This document shows positions 1-9,960 of a DNA stretch of 64,000 nt, one piece after another (position 1 is the first letter of the stretch; each line of letters opens with the position of its first letter). The stretch is from NCBI RefSeq assembly GCF_027857615.1, contig NZ_JAQIFT010000061.1, forward strand, positions 186,001 through 250,000, in the 5' to 3' direction. The position numbers were made by a program, and so were the translations under genes. This DNA comes from Holtiella tumoricola (GTDB lineage Bacteria; Bacillota; Clostridia; Lachnospirales; Cellulosilyticaceae). The notes beneath the pieces are model-generated. The model was given only the letters and a program-made list of their open reading frames with translations, was not told where the DNA came from and did not search any database.

Positions 1-232
1 CTGTCCCATCTTGATAACCTATAAATCCTGTTTGACTTGGGCTCATCCCTGTAAAGAGGCTGGCTCTTGCTGGCACACAACTCGGTGCTGGCGTATAAGC
101 ATTGGTAAAAAGTGCACCTTCATTAGCTAATGTATCTAAGTTTGGTGTTTCAACGGTAGGGTGTCCCATTACACTTAAACAATCCCAACGAAATTGGTCA
201 CATAATATAAGTAATATATTTGGCTGTTTCAT
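1..232 (-). CDS. Sulfatase (type I, Cys-type), N-terminal part only
   Basis: This gene runs off the left edge; the first 77 residues are visible. It begins MKQPNILLILCDQFRWD, the usual start of the alkaline-phosphatase-like sulfatase fold, where the Asp binds metal. The sulfatase signature C-x-P-x-R is present as SCVPARASLFTG, with Cys52 as the residue normally oxidised to formylglycine. Family members hydrolyse sulfate esters, often on glycans. The ATG is preceded by AGGGGGAAC at a good distance. It begins only 14 bases after the stop of the next sulfatase, so the two are cotranscribed. Substrate cannot be told. The Cys-type centre would need an anaerobic radical-SAM maturase, which is not in this window. 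Confidence 0.88.
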   Translation of the reverse strand, partial: MKQPNILLILCDQFRWDCLSVMGHPTVETPNLDTLANEGALFTNAYTPAPSCVPARASLFTGMSPSQTGFIGYQDGT

Positions 233-246
233 TTGTTCCCCCTAGC

Positions 247-1731
247 CTACTCTTTCTCGTAAGGCACTTTTAATTTGAAATATTCCTCTACTTCTCTTCG
301 CTTATCTAAATCAGGTTTCTTATCTTCTATAAACACTTTTTCTTCTTCATTTAAATAGATTGGTGTGAGTGCATCAAAGGTCATTGTTTGTGCTAAAAAT
401 GCTTTATGTCGTTCAATTTCTTCTTTGTATTGTAAGTCTGCTGCTACATCATTTAATTCATATGGATCTTTTTTAAGATCGAAAAATCTATAATGAGTGA
501 AGTTTTTACTGATAATAAGTTTATAATCTTTGCTTCTTACCATGTATTCATAGTATCTTTCAAGAACACCATTACACATATCTACTCTAAGGCCTTCACA
601 TATTGTCATTTCTCTTCCTACTTCTTGGTTTGCTAAGTTAAGACCTTTCATAGTCCATGGTATTTGGCAATTAGCTTGTTTAAGGAAAGTTGGAGCAAGA
701 TCAATATTGCAACTTATTTGCTCATTGATTTTCCCCTTATATTCATTATTAGGATATTTAATAATAAGTGGTACCTTAGCTAATGGGTCATACATATAAT
801 TAGCTTTTAGTAGCATATGGTGGAACCCTAAATACTCCCCATGATCACTTGTATAAACGATTAAAGTATCTTCATAAAGTCCTTTAGCTTTTAATGCTTC
901 TATTAAACGCCCAATATGATGATCCATATGTGTAATACTTCCATAATAATGAGCTGTTACCTGTCTCAACTTATCTTCTGTAAGATTTTTATGATCAAAA
1001 TACCCTGAACCATGTTCATAATCTACATCTGATACTTCTTCTGTATACCCTGGCAGTATCTCTATTTCCTCTGGATTGTACATTGTATCGTATGGAGCTG
1101 GTGGATCAAAAGGATGGTGCGGTTTCACATAGCTCACAAGCATCATATTTCCGCCTTCTCCCCATGAATTGATTTCCTCTAGTGCGCGATTTGTAATCCA
1201 TGTTGTAGAATGGTGCTTTTCATCTAAATTAGATTTCATAGCCCCACAAGTATTCCAATATTTTTCATCTGCTTTAGCTCTAAATTCTTGTCTCTGATCG
1301 ATTAAATCATTTTCATCTAATAAACCTTGCTCTTTTAGATATTTATGATAATCATCATCATAACGCCCATCACCATCTTGTTCACATAGAATCATTTTAT
1401 CAAATCCCATATCTAAATATGTCGGTGTGGCATGCATTTTCCCTATTGCAGCTGTCTTATAGCCATTTTTCCTAAGTATCTTTGGAAAAGTTTCTATACC
1501 ATCTGCCAATGTACAATGATTACTCCATCCCATATGCTGATGTGTATATAGACCACTTAGAATAGAATACCTAGCAGGTGTGCAAACTGGATAGGTTGTA
1601 TAGTGCTCTGTATGTTTCACACCATCTTGTGCCAATGCATCTAAATATGGTGTTTGCAATATCTTATTACCATAAGCACCTATACAATCCCATCTATGTT
1701 GGTCACCCATTATAAATAATATATTTTTCAT
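247..1731 (-). CDS. Sulfatase (type I, Cys-type)
   Basis: A complete 494-residue sulfatase without a signal peptide, so probably cytoplasmic. The N-terminus MKNILFIMGDQHRWD supplies the metal-binding Asp, and PVCTPARYSILSG holds the C-x-P-x-R signature with Cys50 as the formylglycine precursor. A second metal-site motif, VYTSDHGEYLG, lies about residue 295. Length is usual for S1-family sulfatases. It sits 24 bases downstream of a LacI-type regulator and just upstream of a second sulfatase, forming a regulator-sulfatase-sulfatase operon. The neighbouring GH38 and GH3 enzymes suggest that it desulfates a mannose-containing glycan after import, but this is inferred from context only. Confidence 0.92.
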   Translation of the reverse strand: MKNILFIMGDQHRWDCIGAYGNKILQTPYLDALAQDGVKHTEHYTTYPVCTPARYSILSGLYTHQHMGWSNHCTLADGIETFPKILRKNGYKTAAIGKMHATPTYLDMGFDKMILCEQDGDGRYDDDYHKYLKEQGLLDENDLIDQRQEFRAKADEKYWNTCGAMKSNLDEKHHSTTWITNRALEEINSWGEGGNMMLVSYVKPHHPFDPPAPYDTMYNPEEIEILPGYTEEVSDVDYEHGSGYFDHKNLTEDKLRQVTAHYYGSITHMDHHIGRLIEALKAKGLYEDTLIVYTSDHGEYLGFHHMLLKANYMYDPLAKVPLIIKYPNNEYKGKINEQISCNIDLAPTFLKQANCQIPWTMKGLNLANQEVGREMTICEGLRVDMCNGVLERYYEYMVRSKDYKLIISKNFTHYRFFDLKKDPYELNDVAADLQYKEEIERHKAFLAQTMTFDALTPIYLNEEEKVFIEDKKPDLDKRREVEEYFKLKVPYEKE

Positions 1732-1755
1732 ATATTTACCCCCAGTTCTATGTTG

Positions 1756-2814
1756 TTAACTTCTCTTATTGGTTGATTGTCTAAATTCTACTTGCCCATA
1801 AATCTTAATATTTTCATAATCCCTATCTGGATTATCTATACGCCATACAATCTGTTCTGCTAGGCGTCTACCTATGTTATGAATATTAGTACGTACAGAA
1901 GTTAATGTTGATTCCTCACCTTCTAAAGGAATATCATCGAACCCTGAAATTCTAATATCTTCTGGCACTTTATATCCATGCTGTCTTAATACTTTAATTA
2001 CCTTATGCGCAATGGCATCATTTCCACATACAAATCCTTGTGGCAAAGGTTGTTTATCTTCAATAAGTGATGTAATCGTACCTTCTACTTGCTGTTCAAA
2101 ATAGAAATGTCCATGCTCTTTACTAATGAAGCAATATTCATTATGGATAGGAATTCCTGCTACATTATGCGCTCTAACGAAGCCCCTCCATCTTTCTTCA
2201 ATACTTTTACAATATTGGGTATCACCTATAAAACCAAGGATCTTGTCACCTTGTTCAATAAGTTTTTCTGTAATTTTAAGTACGCTTCTTCTACCCTCTA
2301 CCACAATTACATCTGCGCTTACAGACATCGGGTCAATGCCTAATGGAATATCAAAATACACTGTAGGTAAATTAGCTTGTGATAACTTATTTACAGCATT
2401 CTTATCATATAAGTTCACAGCGATAATACCTGTAATATCTGCCTCTTGTAAAATAGGTGGTAACTCAAAGTCCTTTTCTTGTTGAAAGGTCAAAAAATTA
2501 TAAAAGCAGCTATATTCTCTATCGGCTAATTCTTTTGTTATGCCACTGATCATATGTCCCCAAAAGCTTGAAAAGTCTGGGGATGTTGCAATCACAAGGA
2601 TATTTTTAGATACTTTTTCATCCTTTTTGATAGTTAGCATATATTCTTCATAAAGTTCTTGTGGCAACTTATGATAGCGCAGTTCTATTGCTGCTTCAAT
2701 GACTTGGTATCTTACCCCCTGAGATACTTTTCCACGTCCATTCATTACCTTTGAGACAGTATTACGCGACACACCTACTTTTTCAGCAATGTCACTCATT
2801 CCCATTCCTTTCAT
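1756..2814 (-). CDS. LacI-family transcriptional regulator
   Basis: A 352-residue LacI/GalR-type repressor. The N-terminal helix-turn-helix is clear (MSDIAEKVGVSRNTVSKVMNG), followed by a hinge and a periplasmic-binding-protein-like sensor domain with the segment ILVIATSPDFSSFWG and the C-terminal ISGFDDIPL typical of the family. The start is fixed by TAAGGAGAG just upstream. It heads the leftward operon with two sulfatases and is divergent from the GH38/GH3 operon across a 507-base gap, so it probably controls both. It is a close paralogue of the regulator ending at 9961, sharing the HTH sequence SRNTVSKVMN and much of the sensor domain. The effector is unknown; a mannose-containing sugar is likely. 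Confidence 0.93.
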   Translation of the reverse strand: MKGMGMSDIAEKVGVSRNTVSKVMNGRGKVSQGVRYQVIEAAIELRYHKLPQELYEEYMLTIKKDEKVSKNILVIATSPDFSSFWGHMISGITKELADREYSCFYNFLTFQQEKDFELPPILQEADITGIIAVNLYDKNAVNKLSQANLPTVYFDIPLGIDPMSVSADVIVVEGRRSVLKITEKLIEQGDKILGFIGDTQYCKSIEERWRGFVRAHNVAGIPIHNEYCFISKEHGHFYFEQQVEGTITSLIEDKQPLPQGFVCGNDAIAHKVIKVLRQHGYKVPEDIRISGFDDIPLEGEESTLTSVRTNIHNIGRRLAEQIVWRIDNPDRDYENIKIYGQVEFRQSTNKRS

Positions 2815-3321
2815 ATATCTTCTCTCCTTATAATGTCAAAATTTCATGCTGTTGTCTTTATTTTAGTGTACATGAATTCTTTACTTAGCCTCAATAAAAA
2901 CACTCAAAAGCTCTATAAAAACTGAAAGTTTTTTTATTATGTTTACATTTTTATCTTTTTACTTTACATTTATTGCTTATATATCTATTTACGCTCTTAG
3001 TTTTATATATATTTTCAGTCTATTTCCTATTAATTATATAGGATTTCTATGCTTTTTTCATTCTTTTTATAGCCTTTGTATAAATAAATTTTACATCTAC
3101 TTTACACACTGTTTACACCTTTTTACTTGTTAATAAGGCATTTTATCTATATTTTTAGAGATTTAAAGATTTTTTTAAGTATATAAGCTTATATTTTATC
3201 ACTTTTTTTATCTATACAATTTCTAATTTAGTTATTATAATAAAGATTATATAATAATTTTAAACAAAAACGTAAACTTAACGTAAACAAAACATATTAC
3301 TTTGCACTCTAGGAGGATACC
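2815..3321. promoter_or_regulatory. Divergent regulatory gap between the LacI/sulfatase and GH38/GH3 operons
   Basis: This 507-base, extremely AT-rich stretch separates two divergent operons and must hold both promoters. The octamer ACGTAAAC occurs twice, at 3270-3277 and 3281-3288, offset by 11 bases or one helical turn. The overlapping sequence TTAACGTAAA is nearly palindromic around ACGT, as LacI-family operators often are. The hexamer TTTACA occurs five times between about 2941 and 3116, more than base composition predicts. The ribosome binding site AGGAGG of the mannosidase is at 3311-3316. A 64-codon open frame at 2939-3133 is low-complexity Phe/Tyr/Ile and is not considered a gene. Promoter elements could not be assigned with confidence. 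Confidence 0.5.
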
Positions 3322-6300
3322 ATGTTCTACACAAAAGAAAGAGTCACCATTATTACTCAAAAATTAAAGAAGCTTTCAAAAGTTCAGTGTAACCCTTTAG
3401 AAACTTGGCAAGTTAAGCCAGGTTGTTTCAATACACCTACTGAAGCAGAGGCAGCACACACAGACTGGGAAGACTTCGACAGCCGTACCATGCACTGGTA
3501 TGGTCCAGATAAACATTACTGGTTCAGAACCACACTTACAGTACCTGAAAGCTTTGATGGCAAATCACTTTGGATGATTATTCATACTCAAATCGATGAA
3601 TGGGACGACGGTAAAAACCCTCAATTCCTTCTTTTTGTAAACAATGAAATTGTTCAAGGTTTAGATATGAATCACCGTGAAGTCCTTATTACAGAATGCG
3701 CAAAAGCAGGAGAAACTTACCATATTGATTTACAATCTTACACTGGTACTATCCACAGTGAATTTAGATTAATCGGTGAAATGGCTGAATTTAATCCTGA
3801 AATCAATGCGCTTTACTACGATCTTCAAGTACCTTTATGGGCACTTAATCGTATGCCAAAAGGTGATAAAGTCCGTTTAGATATTGAAACAGCTTTAAAT
3901 GATACCATTAACCTCATTGATCTTAGAAAACCATATAGTAATGAATTCTACGCTTCTATAGAAGTTGCGCGTAACTTCATTCAAAAAGCAATCTATGAAG
4001 ATCTTGCTGGCTTTGATGAAGTGATTGCTACATGTATTGGTCATACACATATTGACGTAGCATGGCTTTGGACTGTTGCTCAAACAAGACAAAAGGTAGC
4101 GCGTAGTTTTGCTACTGTACTTAAGCTTATGGATGAGTTCCCTAACTATAAATTCATGTCTAGCCAACCTCAACTTTACTACTTCCTTAAAGAACGTTAT
4201 CCAGAGCTTTATGCACGTCTTAAAGAAAAGGTTAAAGAAGGCCGCTGGGAGCCAGAAGGTGGTATGTGGGTTGAAGCAGACTGTAACTTAACTTCTGGTG
4301 AATCACTTGTACGTCAATTTATTCATGGTAAACGCTTCTTCAAAGAAGAGTTTGGCGTAGATAACCGTATCCTTTGGTTACCTGATGTATTCGGTTATTC
4401 AGCTGCACTTCCTCAAATCATGGATAAATGCGGTATCGACTACTTCATGACTACAAAACTTGCATGGAATCAATTCGATAAACTTCCATTCGACACCTTC
4501 AAATGGCGCGGTATTGATGGTACAGAAATCTTAACACACTTCATTACAACCCTTGGTGTTGGACAGTCTCTTGATAACTTCTTTACAACATACAATGGTA
4601 TGCTTCACCCAGATGCACTTATGGGTGCATGGGAGCGTTATCAAAACAAAGATATGAACAACGATATTCTTATTGCTTACGGCTACGGTGATGGTGGAGG
4701 TGGCCCAACAAGAACAATGCTTGAAACCTCTACTCGTATGGAAAAAGGTATCAAAGGTACACCAAAAGTACGTCAAGCCTTCGCACGAGAATACTTTGAT
4801 ACATTAAAAGATACTGTAGAAGACAGCAATATGCTCTCTACTTGGTCAGGTGAACTTTACTTTGAATACCATCGTGGTACTTATACTTCTATGGCACGTA
4901 ATAAACGTTCAAATAGAGAAAATGAAAATAACCTTATGAACCTAGAACTTTTAAGTACTATGGCTCTTGATAAAGGTGCAAGCTACCCAACTACTGAACT
5001 TGATTCTATGTGGAAAACAATGCTCCTTAACCAATTCCACGATATTTTACCAGGTACTTCTATCAAAGAAGTATACGAAGTAACAGCAAAAGAATACGCT
5101 GATATTAAGACTCAAACTGAAACACTTATCAATGACCGTCTAAATACATTAGTAGGAGAAGGTGATGGCATTACACTTGCTAACACATCAGGATTTGTCA
5201 AAGATACTGTTGTAGCACTTCCTACTACTATTACAAACTTAGACGCTACTACTGCTCTTGTTGATCAAGAAGGTACTCTATACCCTGTTCAACAAACAAA
5301 AGATGGTGCTGTAGCTTATGTTAAAGCATTACCATCAAAAGGTCTTAAAGGCTTTGCACTTTCACAAGATGCAGTAGCTACTACAGATGTTTTTGCTACA
5401 ACAAATCATTCTATTGAGACACCATTCTATAGTGTTCAATTAGATGCTAATGGTCTCTTTACATCTATTTATGACAAAGAAAATGATCGCGAGCTTATTC
5501 TTGAAGGCCAAAAAGGTAATGTTATGAAGGTATATGAAGATATGCCAATGTGCTACGACAACTGGGATATCGACATTTACTATAAACAAAAATTCTGGGA
5601 AGTTACAGAGCTTACAAGCATGAACTGGACAGAAGTAGGTCCTGTACGTGCTACTCTTGAAATCGAAAGACCATTTGTAGACTCTATCATCCGTCAAAGT
5701 ATCCACTTCTATGCAGATTCTAGACGTATCGACTTCGAAACTTATGTAGATTGGAAGCAAAGCCAACACCTACTTAAAGTTCACTTCCCATTAGATATTC
5801 ACACAGATGAAGCTACATTTGACATTCAGTTTGGTAACCTAACACGTAAAACACATGAAAATACAAGTTGGGATCAAGCAAGATTCGAGTCATGTGCACA
5901 TAAATGGGTTGACTTATCTGAAGGTGGCTATGGGGTAAGTTTACTTAATAATTGTAAATATGGTCACTCTATCAAAGATACAGACCTTGGCCTTACACTC
6001 ATTAAATCAGGTGTAGATCCAAACCCAACAACTGACCAAGAAGAGCACTTCTTCACTTATGCACTTTACCCACATACAGGTACATGGAAAGACGCTCATA
6101 CTCAAGAAGAAGCGATCAAACTTAACCAGCCTGTACTTGTAGCAAATAAAGGGAATATCGATACAGATTTCTCATTTGCTAACATTAACAAAGATAACGT
6201 ATTACTTGAAACCATTAAGCTTGCTGAAGATGGTAGTGGTGTCATTGTACGTCTTTATGAATACCAAAACAAACGTACAAAAGCTACATTAAACTTCGCT

Positions 6301-6432
6301 AATGCTATCGTTTCAGTTCATGAATGTGATTTATTAGAAAATGAATTAGAAGCATTAACAACTGAAGAAAATGCTTTCACATTCACTATCAAACCATACG
6401 AAATCAAAACTTATAAGGTGGTATTTAGATAA
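3322..6432 (+). CDS. GH38 alpha-mannosidase
   Basis: A 1036-residue glycoside hydrolase family 38 enzyme, expected to cleave terminal alpha-mannosyl residues. After an N-terminal beta-rich domain of about 230 residues, the catalytic barrel opens with GHTHIDVAWLW (zinc ligands H241 and D245, with H243 between them). WLPDVFGYS carries the predicted nucleophile D355. The C-terminal half contains the usual GH38 central and beta domains. There is no signal peptide, so it probably acts on imported oligosaccharides. AGGAGG lies five bases before the ATG. Its stop overlaps the start of the GH3 gene (TAATG), giving translational coupling. It is probably regulated by the divergent LacI protein. Length agrees with bacterial GH38 enzymes of the long type. 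Confidence 0.95.
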   Translation: MFYTKERVTIITQKLKKLSKVQCNPLETWQVKPGCFNTPTEAEAAHTDWEDFDSRTMHWYGPDKHYWFRTTLTVPESFDGKSLWMIIHTQIDEWDDGKNPQFLLFVNNEIVQGLDMNHREVLITECAKAGETYHIDLQSYTGTIHSEFRLIGEMAEFNPEINALYYDLQVPLWALNRMPKGDKVRLDIETALNDTINLIDLRKPYSNEFYASIEVARNFIQKAIYEDLAGFDEVIATCIGHTHIDVAWLWTVAQTRQKVARSFATVLKLMDEFPNYKFMSSQPQLYYFLKERYPELYARLKEKVKEGRWEPEGGMWVEADCNLTSGESLVRQFIHGKRFFKEEFGVDNRILWLPDVFGYSAALPQIMDKCGIDYFMTTKLAWNQFDKLPFDTFKWRGIDGTEILTHFITTLGVGQSLDNFFTTYNGMLHPDALMGAWERYQNKDMNNDILIAYGYGDGGGGPTRTMLETSTRMEKGIKGTPKVRQAFAREYFDTLKDTVEDSNMLSTWSGELYFEYHRGTYTSMARNKRSNRENENNLMNLELLSTMALDKGASYPTTELDSMWKTMLLNQFHDILPGTSIKEVYEVTAKEYADIKTQTETLINDRLNTLVGEGDGITLANTSGFVKDTVVALPTTITNLDATTALVDQEGTLYPVQQTKDGAVAYVKALPSKGLKGFALSQDAVATTDVFATTNHSIETPFYSVQLDANGLFTSIYDKENDRELILEGQKGNVMKVYEDMPMCYDNWDIDIYYKQKFWEVTELTSMNWTEVGPVRATLEIERPFVDSIIRQSIHFYADSRRIDFETYVDWKQSQHLLKVHFPLDIHTDEATFDIQFGNLTRKTHENTSWDQARFESCAHKWVDLSEGGYGVSLLNNCKYGHSIKDTDLGLTLIKSGVDPNPTTDQEEHFFTYALYPHTGTWKDAHTQEEAIKLNQPVLVANKGNIDTDFSFANINKDNVLLETIKLAEDGSGVIVRLYEYQNKRTKATLNFANAIVSVHECDLLENELEALTTEENAFTFTIKPYEIKTYKVVFR

Positions 6433-8714
6433 TGACAGAAAAATTTAGAGACGCCTCACTTACACCTTCTGAGCGTGCACAAGACCTTTTACCTCGTCTT
6501 ACTTTACGTGAAAAAGTAGGTCAAATTAATCAAAAACTTTATGGTTTTCAAGCTTATGAACGTAAGGATGATGAGATCATCCTTACGAAGCACTTAACTG
6601 ATGAAGTAGAATACTACGGTGGACTTGGTACACTTTATGGCCTTTACCGTGCTGACCCTTGGGCAAACAAAGACTTTGAGACTGGCATTGTCACAGAGCT
6701 TGCTCCAAAAGCTTATAACAAAGTACAAGCCTTCGTTATGAGTCATTCTCGCTTTGGTATTCCTGCGCTTATGAGTACAGAATGTCCTCATGGTCATCAA
6801 GCCTTAGATGGCTATCTACTCCCTGTTAACTTATCAATGGGAGCTACATTTAACCCTCCACTCATCGAAGCGGCTTACCAAGTATGTGGTGCTCAAATGA
6901 AATCGATGGGTGTAGACCTTGGTCTTATTTCCGCTTTAGACGTTCTTCGTGACCCTCGTTGGGGCCGTAGTGAAGAATGCTATAGCGAGGACCCTTACCT
7001 TTCAGCTAGAATGGCAGAAAGTGCTGTTATCGGTTGCGAAAGCCAAGGTGTATTATCTGTGATCAAACACTTCTGTGCACAAGGTGAAGGCACTGGCGGC
7101 GTTAATGCAAGCGCTGCTCGCATTGGTGAACGTGAACTTCGTGAAATTCACCTTCCTTCTACTAAAGCTGCTGTTGCTGCAGGTGCAAGTGGTGTTATGG
7201 CTGCCTACAACGAAATCGATGGCGTACCATGTCATGCTAACAGCCATCTCCTAAAAGATATTTTAAGAGATGAATTTGGCTTCAAAGGTGTTGTTATGGC
7301 CGATGGTGTAGCTGTTGACCGTCTCAACGAACTTACAGGTGACTTTGCTCGTTCTGGTGCCCTTGCACTTCGTAGTGGTGTTACAATGAGCTTATGGGAT
7401 GTAGGTTTTTCAAAGCTTGAAGAAGCTGTAGAAAAAGGCTACATCACAGAAGAAGAAATTGACGAAGCTGCTTTAGCAATTCTTACACTGAAATTCGCTC
7501 AAGGTCTCTTTGAACATCCTTTCCTTGATGAGGAAACTGCTACACCTACATTTACTTACGAAAAGTATCCACAATCTCTTAACTTAGCACGCGAGTCTGT
7601 TGTACTTCTTAAAAATGAAAATAATATACTCCCTCTCCAATTAGATGGCGTTAAGTCTATTGCTGTTATTGGACCAAATGCAGATGAAGTATATCACCAA
7701 CTTGGGGACTACACACCACCTATTAAAGAAAGTCAAGGAATCTCTTTACTCACTGGCCTTAAAACACTTGTAGGTGAAGATGTGGCATTACACTTCCATA
7801 AAGGTAGTAACATTATGGATGGTACACAAGAAGAGCTTGAAGAATCTGTTAAGCTTGCTAGCACATGTGACCTTGTCATCTTAGCCTTAGGTGGTTCTAG
7901 TAGCCGTTTTAAAGGTGCTAAGTTTGATACCAATGGTGCTGCAATCTTAGAAGAAGGTAGCTTACAAATGGATTGTGGTGAAGGTGTTGACTGTGCACAT
8001 CTTGAACTTAGTGGCCTTCAAAATGAGTTAGCAGAACGTATCTTTGCACTTAATAAGCCTACTGTATCCATCATCATTGCGGGCAGACCTTATGCCATTC
8101 CTCGTATAGCAGAAGCTACAGATGCACTACTATACAGCTTCTACCCAGGCCCAGTAGGTGGACAAGCTTTAGCTGAAATCTTACTCGGCAAGATTTCTCC
8201 ATCAGGTAGATTACCAGTATCTATTCCTTATAGTGCTGCACAACTTCCTGTATACTACAACCACAAAACATCTTATCCAGCCATGGTATATCACAATGAG
8301 AAATCAAAACCGCTCTTTAGCTTTGGGGTAGGTTTAGACTATACAACTTATAACTATAGCGAAGTAGCAGCAAATACACTTACACTTTCAAAAGCAGAGT
8401 TGTTAAAAGGTACTTGCTTCACCTTTGCAGTAGACATTACAAATACAGGTGATAGAGTTGGTGCTCCTGTACCTTTACTCTTCATCAAAGATAATCAAGC
8501 ATCAACTATTAGACGTGATAGAGAACTCAAATCATTCAACAAGGCATTCGTTCAACCTAACGAAACAAGAAGATACAATTTAGCCTTAGATTCAGAAGAC
8601 CTGTCTGTTTGGGATGCTAATATGCAATTCACACTAGAACCAGGTACCTTTACACTTACTTTAGAAGATAAAGGCAATATCATCTGGACTACACAAATTG
8701 AAGTAACACCTTAA
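6432..8714 (+). CDS. GH3 family beta-glycosidase
   Basis: A 760-residue family 3 glycoside hydrolase (beta-glucosidase/beta-xylosidase type). The N-terminal barrel contains RDPRWGRSEECYSEDPYL, the KHF motif (VIKHFCAQGEG), and FGFKGVVMADGVAVDRL, where D291 is the expected nucleophile. The C-terminal alpha/beta sandwich contains SGRLPVSIP and FSFGVGLDYTTY, followed by a fibronectin-III-like tail. No signal peptide is seen, so it is probably cytoplasmic. The ATG overlaps the mannosidase stop codon by one base, so the two proteins are made together, probably to dismantle one oligosaccharide containing alpha-mannose and a beta-linked sugar. Exact sugar specificity cannot be read from sequence. Confidence 0.94.
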   Translation: MTEKFRDASLTPSERAQDLLPRLTLREKVGQINQKLYGFQAYERKDDEIILTKHLTDEVEYYGGLGTLYGLYRADPWANKDFETGIVTELAPKAYNKVQAFVMSHSRFGIPALMSTECPHGHQALDGYLLPVNLSMGATFNPPLIEAAYQVCGAQMKSMGVDLGLISALDVLRDPRWGRSEECYSEDPYLSARMAESAVIGCESQGVLSVIKHFCAQGEGTGGVNASAARIGERELREIHLPSTKAAVAAGASGVMAAYNEIDGVPCHANSHLLKDILRDEFGFKGVVMADGVAVDRLNELTGDFARSGALALRSGVTMSLWDVGFSKLEEAVEKGYITEEEIDEAALAILTLKFAQGLFEHPFLDEETATPTFTYEKYPQSLNLARESVVLLKNENNILPLQLDGVKSIAVIGPNADEVYHQLGDYTPPIKESQGISLLTGLKTLVGEDVALHFHKGSNIMDGTQEELEESVKLASTCDLVILALGGSSSRFKGAKFDTNGAAILEEGSLQMDCGEGVDCAHLELSGLQNELAERIFALNKPTVSIIIAGRPYAIPRIAEATDALLYSFYPGPVGGQALAEILLGKISPSGRLPVSIPYSAAQLPVYYNHKTSYPAMVYHNEKSKPLFSFGVGLDYTTYNYSEVAANTLTLSKAELLKGTCFTFAVDITNTGDRVGAPVPLLFIKDNQASTIRRDRELKSFNKAFVQPNETRRYNLALDSEDLSVWDANMQFTLEPGTFTLTLEDKGNIIWTTQIEVTP

Positions 8715-8730
8715 TCTATCAGTTCTTTAT

Positions 8731-8764
8731 AGAGGTAGCCACATACAGTGGCTACCTCTTTTTA
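8731..8764 (+). terminator. Rho-independent terminator of the GH38-GH3 operon
   Basis: A 12-bp perfect stem (AGAGGTAGCCAC pairing with GTGGCTACCTCT) with a five-base loop is followed by a T run, 16 bases after the GH3 stop codon. Confidence 0.9.
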
Positions 8765-8925
8765 TCTTTTATCAAGTTCTTCCTAGACGGTTAGGAGTAA
8801 CAATTTCATGCCACCATGCTACAGGTATAGATATAGGGTATTCATCCATTTTTACTTGTTATCAATTATTTGATATAATTAATCTAAAATATCTTCATAT
8901 TATTTACTTAGGAAGGTTATAAGCT

Positions 8926-9780
8926 ATGCACTCTATTCAAAATTGCACCTCTAATAATAATTCCAATATACATATTGAATTCGGAAATGATGTTGATTTT
9001 CCTATCACCTTAGGGAAGCTTACTACCTCTCATGCACTTCCTCCTATTAATAAACAAACTTCTTTACTTACCATCTACTATTTTTACAAGAGCTCGCAAT
9101 CATTTAACATTAACTCTGCCCATTTTAAGGTTTTCAGTAATGATGTCGTGATACTCTCTCCTCACACTTCCTATAACACTGGCCATTGTTCTATAGAACC
9201 TTTAAAACTCTATTACATCCAATTTGACCCTTCAAAATTTATAGATGTTAATTTTGCTTTTGGTAATAAAGAATGTTCTTATATCATCGATGAATTACTT
9301 AGAAATAGTAATGCTCCTTTTAAAGTAAAAAATAATGTTAAACACTGTATTGAAAATTTACTAACTACTGCTAACGAAGCTTCTCCATTGAAAAATACCA
9401 TGTTTCGTAATCGTCTCCTTACAGTCCTAACAGAGCTTATCAAATACGCAAACTTACCAGTACAACCAAATGATAATTTTTTAAATGAGAGTGTTGATTA
9501 TATTACCTCTCACATTTGTGAACCTATTAATATAGAAGTATTAGCAAACAATGCACATTTATCTGTTTCACAATTTAAAGTGAAATTTCGCAACGAATTA
9601 CGTCTACCACCCAATGAGTATATCCTTAGAGAAAAAGTTAACTATGCAAAAATGCTATTAACCCAAACTGAATTAAGTATCACTGAGATTGCATATATGC
9701 TATCTTTTTCATCGAGCCAATATTTCTCTACAGTCTTTAAACGTCTAACGGGCATCACCCCTTCAGACCTACGTAAATAA
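8926..9780 (+). CDS. AraC-family transcriptional regulator
   Basis: A 284-residue regulator. The N-terminal ~150 residues look like a cupin-type sugar-sensing domain. The C-terminal ~100 residues form the double helix-turn-helix of the AraC/XylS family, including IEVLANNAHLSVSQFKVKF and the family signature ITEIAYMLSFSSSQYFSTVFKR ending in GITPSDLRK. The ATG follows AGGAAGG. The gene stands alone between the GH38-GH3 operon and a convergent LacI-type gene, with terminators on both sides. Family members usually activate carbohydrate genes nearby, so the ABC importer or the glycosidases are plausible targets; nothing in the sequence proves this. Confidence 0.92.
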   Translation: MHSIQNCTSNNNSNIHIEFGNDVDFPITLGKLTTSHALPPINKQTSLLTIYYFYKSSQSFNINSAHFKVFSNDVVILSPHTSYNTGHCSIEPLKLYYIQFDPSKFIDVNFAFGNKECSYIIDELLRNSNAPFKVKNNVKHCIENLLTTANEASPLKNTMFRNRLLTVLTELIKYANLPVQPNDNFLNESVDYITSHICEPINIEVLANNAHLSVSQFKVKFRNELRLPPNEYILREKVNYAKMLLTQTELSITEIAYMLSFSSSQYFSTVFKRLTGITPSDLRK

Positions 9781-9899
9781 ATCTTTTACTTATTCGGTAA
9801 TTAGGATACTGTTATTCTATTCAATTTTCACCTTTTTATCTTTCAATATCAGTTTCCAATACAATATTATAAATAGCCATTACATCTTATTAACCCTAT

Positions 9900-9957
9900 T
9901 AAAAAGAGGAGTATACACTAACTTATCAGTTCGTTAGTATATAATCCTCTTTTTAAT
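9900..9957. terminator. Bidirectional terminator between the convergent araC-type and lacI-type genes
   Basis: Inverted repeat AAAAAGAGGA (9901-9910) with its complement near 9945-9954, and an inner ACTAAC/GTTAGT stem. It has A and T runs on opposite sides, so it can act in both directions. Confidence 0.8.
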
Positions 9958-9960
9958 CTT

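Noticed and set aside
2939..3133. 64-codon open frame on the plus strand
   Set aside because: Low-complexity Phe/Tyr/Ile translation of AT-rich intergenic DNA, no ribosome binding site, lies in the divergent promoter region.
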